64,000 nt of DNA from CAKZNE01 sp002695025 (lineage in GTDB: Bacteria; Bacteroidota; Bacteroidia; Flavobacteriales; Schleiferiaceae), in the NCBI GenBank assembly GCA_913043285.1, contig CAJWML010000001.1, forward strand, positions 124,001-188,000. The letters run 5' to 3'. This document shows, one piece after another, positions 61,339 through 64,000 of the stretch. Position numbers and translations under genes: made by a program. The notes beneath the pieces are model-generated. The model did not search any database, was not told the DNA's origin, and saw only the letters and a program-made list of their open reading frames with translations. Position 1 is the first letter of the stretch. Each line of letters starts with the position of its first letter.

Positions 61339-63810
61339 TTAAGAACCACAAGCCTCGCAATCATCGGGGTTATCGATGGAGCAGGCAATGGTTTCTTCGG
61401 CACTATAGGTTTGAACCGCCTTGGCCATTTCAGCCACCCGAACTTCACCCATGGCTGCTGCCTTCTGAAGATCCTTGCTTTCTTTTTCCTGGATCTTCTC
61501 GGTTTGCTTGGATTCGGTTACGGGCTCAACCTGGGCCTTGGATTGCTTTTGCACGGTAAACTTGATCGCGTCTGAAGCTGCCTTGGTACGCAGGTAGTAC
61601 ATACCGGTTTTGAGTCCCTTTTCCCAGGCGTAGAAGTGCATGGATGTAAGCTTACCTACGTTGGCATTTTCTACAAAGAGGTTGAGGGATTGGGACTGGT
61701 CAATGAACATCCCGCGATCGGCACTCATATCAATAATATCCTTCATACTCATCTCCCAAACGGTTTTGTACATCTCCTTGATGTTCTCAGGAATAATATC
61801 GATATGCTGTATAGAACCGTTGGCACGGATGATCTCGTTCTTCAGGTCTTCATTCCACAGGCCGAGCTCCACCAGGTCTACCAACAGATGCTTGTTCACC
61901 ACGATAAACTCACCTGACAATACCCTGCGGGTATAGATGTTGGAAGTATAGGGCTCAAAGCACTCGTTATTACCCAGGATCTGTGAAGTGGATGCGGTAG
62001 GCATAGGAGCCAGCAACAGCGAGTTGCGCACTCCGTTCTCCTTAATATCCTTACGCAGGGCATCCCAGTCCCAGCGGCCGCTGAGTGTTTTTTCATCTAC
62101 GCCCCACAGGTTGAACTGGAACTTACCCTGACTGATGGGCGAACCTTCATAGGTTTCATAAGCACCATCCACCTTGGCCTCATCACGGGAAGCACACAGG
62201 GCAGCGTAATAAATAGTTTCAAAAATATCCTTGTTCAGGGCTTTGGCCTCATCAGAGGTAAAAGGCAAACGCAACCTGATAAAGGTATCTGCCAGCCCCT
62301 GTACTCCCAAGCCAACCGGGCGGTGACGCATATTGCTGTTGCGCGCCTCGGCTACGGGGTAATAGTTACGATCAATAATGCGGTTCAGGTTCTTGGTAAC
62401 CTTGTAGGTTACATCATAAAGGCGCTGGTGGTTGAATTCACCATCCTCAATATACATGGGCAAGGCAATGGAAGCCAGGTTGCAAACCGCTACTTCATCG
62501 GGTGCTGTATACTCGATGATCTCGGTACACAGATTGGAAGAACGGATGGTTCCCAGGTTCTGCTGGTTGGATTTGCTGTTGGCAGCATCTTTATACAGCA
62601 TATAAGGAGTACCGGTCTCAATCTGTGACTCGGTGATCTTCTGCCATAAGTCACGGGCCTTAATGGTTTTACGGCCACGGTTTTCGCTTTCGTACCGCGT
62701 ATACAGTTTCTCAAATTCCTCACTATGGCAATCGGGCAGACCGGGACATTCATTCGGATCCATCAGGGTCCAGTCACCATCTTCCTTCACACGCTTCATA
62801 AACAGATCGGGGATCCAAAGGGCGTAGAAAAGATCACGGGCACGCATTTCCTCTTTACCGTGGTTCTTTTTCAGATCCAGGAAGTCGAAGATATCGGCAT
62901 GCCAGGGCTCCATGTAAATAGCAAAGGAACCTTTGCGCTTACCACCACCCTGATCCACGTAACGGGCAGTATCATTGTATACACGCAACATGGGCACAAT
63001 ACCATTAGAGGTACCGTTAGTGCCACGAATGTAGGAACCGGTTGCTCTTACACTATGGATAGAAAGACCGATACCACCGGCTGATTGTGAGATCTTGGCA
63101 CATTGCTTCAACGTATCGTAGATACCATCAATGCTATCATCCTTCATGGTAAGAAGGAAGCAGGAAGACATCTGCGGCTTGGGTGTACCTGCATTGAAAA
63201 GCGTTGGGGTGGCGTGGGTGAAATATTTTTTGGACATCAGGTCATACGTCTCAATGGCGCTTTCCAGATCTTCCTTGTGGATACCAATAGCCACACGCAT
63301 TAGCATGTGTTGGGGACGCTCGGCTATCTTACCGTTAACGCGCAACAGGTACGAACGCTCCAGGGTCTTAAAGCCAAAGTAGTCGTAGCCAAAGTCACGA
63401 TCATAGATAAGAGTGGAGTCCAACAGAACTGCATTCTTTTCAATGATCTCCGCCACATCATCAGCAATAAGTGGAGAGTGGAGGTCAGTTTTAGGATTCA
63501 CATATTCATGCAAGTCTTTCATGGTTTCGGAGAAAGACTTGGTGGTGTTCTTATGCAGGTTGGACACCGCTATCCGGGCTGCAAGCTGCGCATAATCCGG
63601 GTGGCGGGTGGTTAAAGATGCAGCTACTTCTGCAGCCAGGCTATCCAGCTCAGAGGTGGTTACACCTTCGTATATACCTTCGATCACCTTCATGGCTACG
63701 TTGGTAGGATTTACCAGATCGCTAAGCCCATAGCAAAGCTTCTGGATGCGGGCGGTGATCTTGTCGAATTTTACAGATTCTTTTCTTCCGTCTCTTTTAA
63801 TTACGTACAT
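61339..63810 (-). CDS. nrdA: Ribonucleotide reductase class I, large subunit NrdA
   Basis: 823 residues. An ATP-cone regulatory domain (YVIKRDGRKESVKFDKITAR) leads into the catalytic barrel. The active-site cysteines are in MSSCFLLTMKD, SSNLCTEI and EVAVCNLASIALP; the radical-transfer tyrosines are in GMYYLRTKAASDA; the C-terminal redox pair is in DDCEACGS. It reduces ribonucleoside diphosphates to deoxyribonucleotides. It follows nrdB by 52 bases on the same strand and ends in a terminator. About 60 residues before the C-terminal cysteines form a Lys/Glu/Gln-rich flexible linker. Confidence 0.97.
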   Translation of the reverse strand: MYVIKRDGRKESVKFDKITARIQKLCYGLSDLVNPTNVAMKVIEGIYEGVTTSELDSLAAEVAASLTTRHPDYAQLAARIAVSNLHKNTTKSFSETMKDLHEYVNPKTDLHSPLIADDVAEIIEKNAVLLDSTLIYDRDFGYDYFGFKTLERSYLLRVNGKIAERPQHMLMRVAIGIHKEDLESAIETYDLMSKKYFTHATPTLFNAGTPKPQMSSCFLLTMKDDSIDGIYDTLKQCAKISQSAGGIGLSIHSVRATGSYIRGTNGTSNGIVPMLRVYNDTARYVDQGGGKRKGSFAIYMEPWHADIFDFLDLKKNHGKEEMRARDLFYALWIPDLFMKRVKEDGDWTLMDPNECPGLPDCHSEEFEKLYTRYESENRGRKTIKARDLWQKITESQIETGTPYMLYKDAANSKSNQQNLGTIRSSNLCTEIIEYTAPDEVAVCNLASIALPMYIEDGEFNHQRLYDVTYKVTKNLNRIIDRNYYPVAEARNSNMRHRPVGLGVQGLADTFIRLRLPFTSDEAKALNKDIFETIYYAALCASRDEAKVDGAYETYEGSPISQGKFQFNLWGVDEKTLSGRWDWDALRKDIKENGVRNSLLLAPMPTASTSQILGNNECFEPYTSNIYTRRVLSGEFIVVNKHLLVDLVELGLWNEDLKNEIIRANGSIQHIDIIPENIKEMYKTVWEMSMKDIIDMSADRGMFIDQSQSLNLFVENANVGKLTSMHFYAWEKGLKTGMYYLRTKAASDAIKFTVQKQSKAQVEPVTESKQTEKIQEKESKDLQKAAAMGEVRVAEMAKAVQTYSAEETIACSIDNPDDCEACGS

Positions 63811-63862
63811 AATGCTTTTTTAAAGGTTGTTTGGGAAACTTGGGGTGGTTAAGGAGGATTGC

Positions 63863-64000
63863 TTAAAAGTCCGCGTCAAAGGATATCTTATTGGATTCCT
63901 GACCCTGAACTACACCACTTTTCTGGTATTCTCCCACTCTTTTTTCAAAGAAATTGGTCTTGCCCTGCAGGCTGATCATATCCATAAAATCAAATGGATT
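63863..64000 (-). CDS. nrdB: Ribonucleotide reductase class I, small subunit NrdB (C-terminal end only)
   Basis: The last 45 residues of a frame that enters from the right edge: NPFDFMDMISLQGKTNFFEK then RVGEYQKSGVVQGQ, ending ISFDADF and a TAA. The NFFE(K/R)RVxEY segment and the acidic, aromatic C-terminus that docks into NrdA are typical of NrdB. It precedes nrdA on the same strand, so they form an nrdBA operon. Confidence 0.92.
   Translation of the reverse strand, partial: NPFDFMDMISLQGKTNFFEKRVGEYQKSGVVQGQESNKISFDADF

Noticed and set aside
1..64000. tRNA, rRNA, CRISPR arrays, insertion sequences, toxin-antitoxin or defence genes
   Set aside because: I looked in all gaps on both strands and found none; most gaps are under 200 bases and hold promoters or terminators.

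Overview
The window reads as a chromosomal segment of a Bacteroidota bacterium, most likely Flavobacteriales (perhaps a Cryomorphaceae/Schleiferiaceae-like marine lineage; the family is inference). The evidence is an alternative complex III (Act) respiratory cluster, two proteins with type IX secretion (T9SS) C-terminal sorting tails, a fused MurF-alanine racemase, the gene runs ftsX-DUF3098-uppP-truB and DUF4271-hemD-rnpA-ctpA, and repeated TAnnTTTG boxes (the Bacteroidota sigma-A -7 element) just upstream of genes. TTG and GTG starts are common. I see no rRNA, tRNA, CRISPR array, insertion sequence or prophage. The window is almost entirely ordinary core genome; no stretch over 300 bases lacks a gene.

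Layout. 1-4710 (minus): actA-actB-actC, the electron-transfer core of alternative complex III, running off the left edge. 4884-5972 (plus): a SPOR-domain protein and a small envelope protein whose signal peptide looks frameshifted. 6082-10617 (minus): rimP-nusA-infB, preceded by a class III sirtuin. 11538-14184: a lone receiver protein, a large membrane-anchored SPOR protein and a monohaem cytochrome c. 14266-16874 (plus): ftsX-DUF3098-uppP-truB, tightly overlapped. 16984-23715: unknown proteins, MmcQ/YjbR and DUF502 proteins, a T9SS-exported PNGase F-like protein whose start region is tandemly duplicated, and an M1 aminopeptidase lipoprotein. 23871-26919 (minus): tdk and murF-alr. 26981-31909 (plus, mostly): queA, rlmN with a 54-codon rider gene, and a polyprenyl diphosphate synthase. 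31960-37953: mscS, a sigma-54 response regulator, its histidine kinase, then dnaG.

37999-44938 is a compact cell-surface polysaccharide locus: flippase, four family 2 glycosyltransferases, a WecA-type initiating transferase and an O-antigen ligase/polymerase-like protein, most of them joined by stop-start overlaps. It ends tail-to-tail, with an 81-bp antisense overlap, against a second ligase-like gene read from the other strand. 46125-49741 (minus) is DUF4271-hemD-rnpA-ctpA. 49809-52839 holds a T9SS protein with a CX4CH site, a glutaryl-CoA dehydrogenase-like enzyme, apt and a small secreted protein. 53101-57879 (minus): a LruC-domain lipoprotein, a Mpo1-like protein, an M20 peptidase and an unknown secreted protein. 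58100-61107: a HTH regulator of unknown target and a group of small unknown proteins, including two very short membrane proteins. 61339-64000 (minus): nrdA and the end of nrdB.

I did not find a clearly new multi-gene system. The best leads are the duplicated start of the PNGase F-like gene, the antisense-overlapping pair of O-antigen ligase-like genes, the short membrane-protein genes, likely leaderless transcripts, and terminator-like hairpins immediately before start codons.
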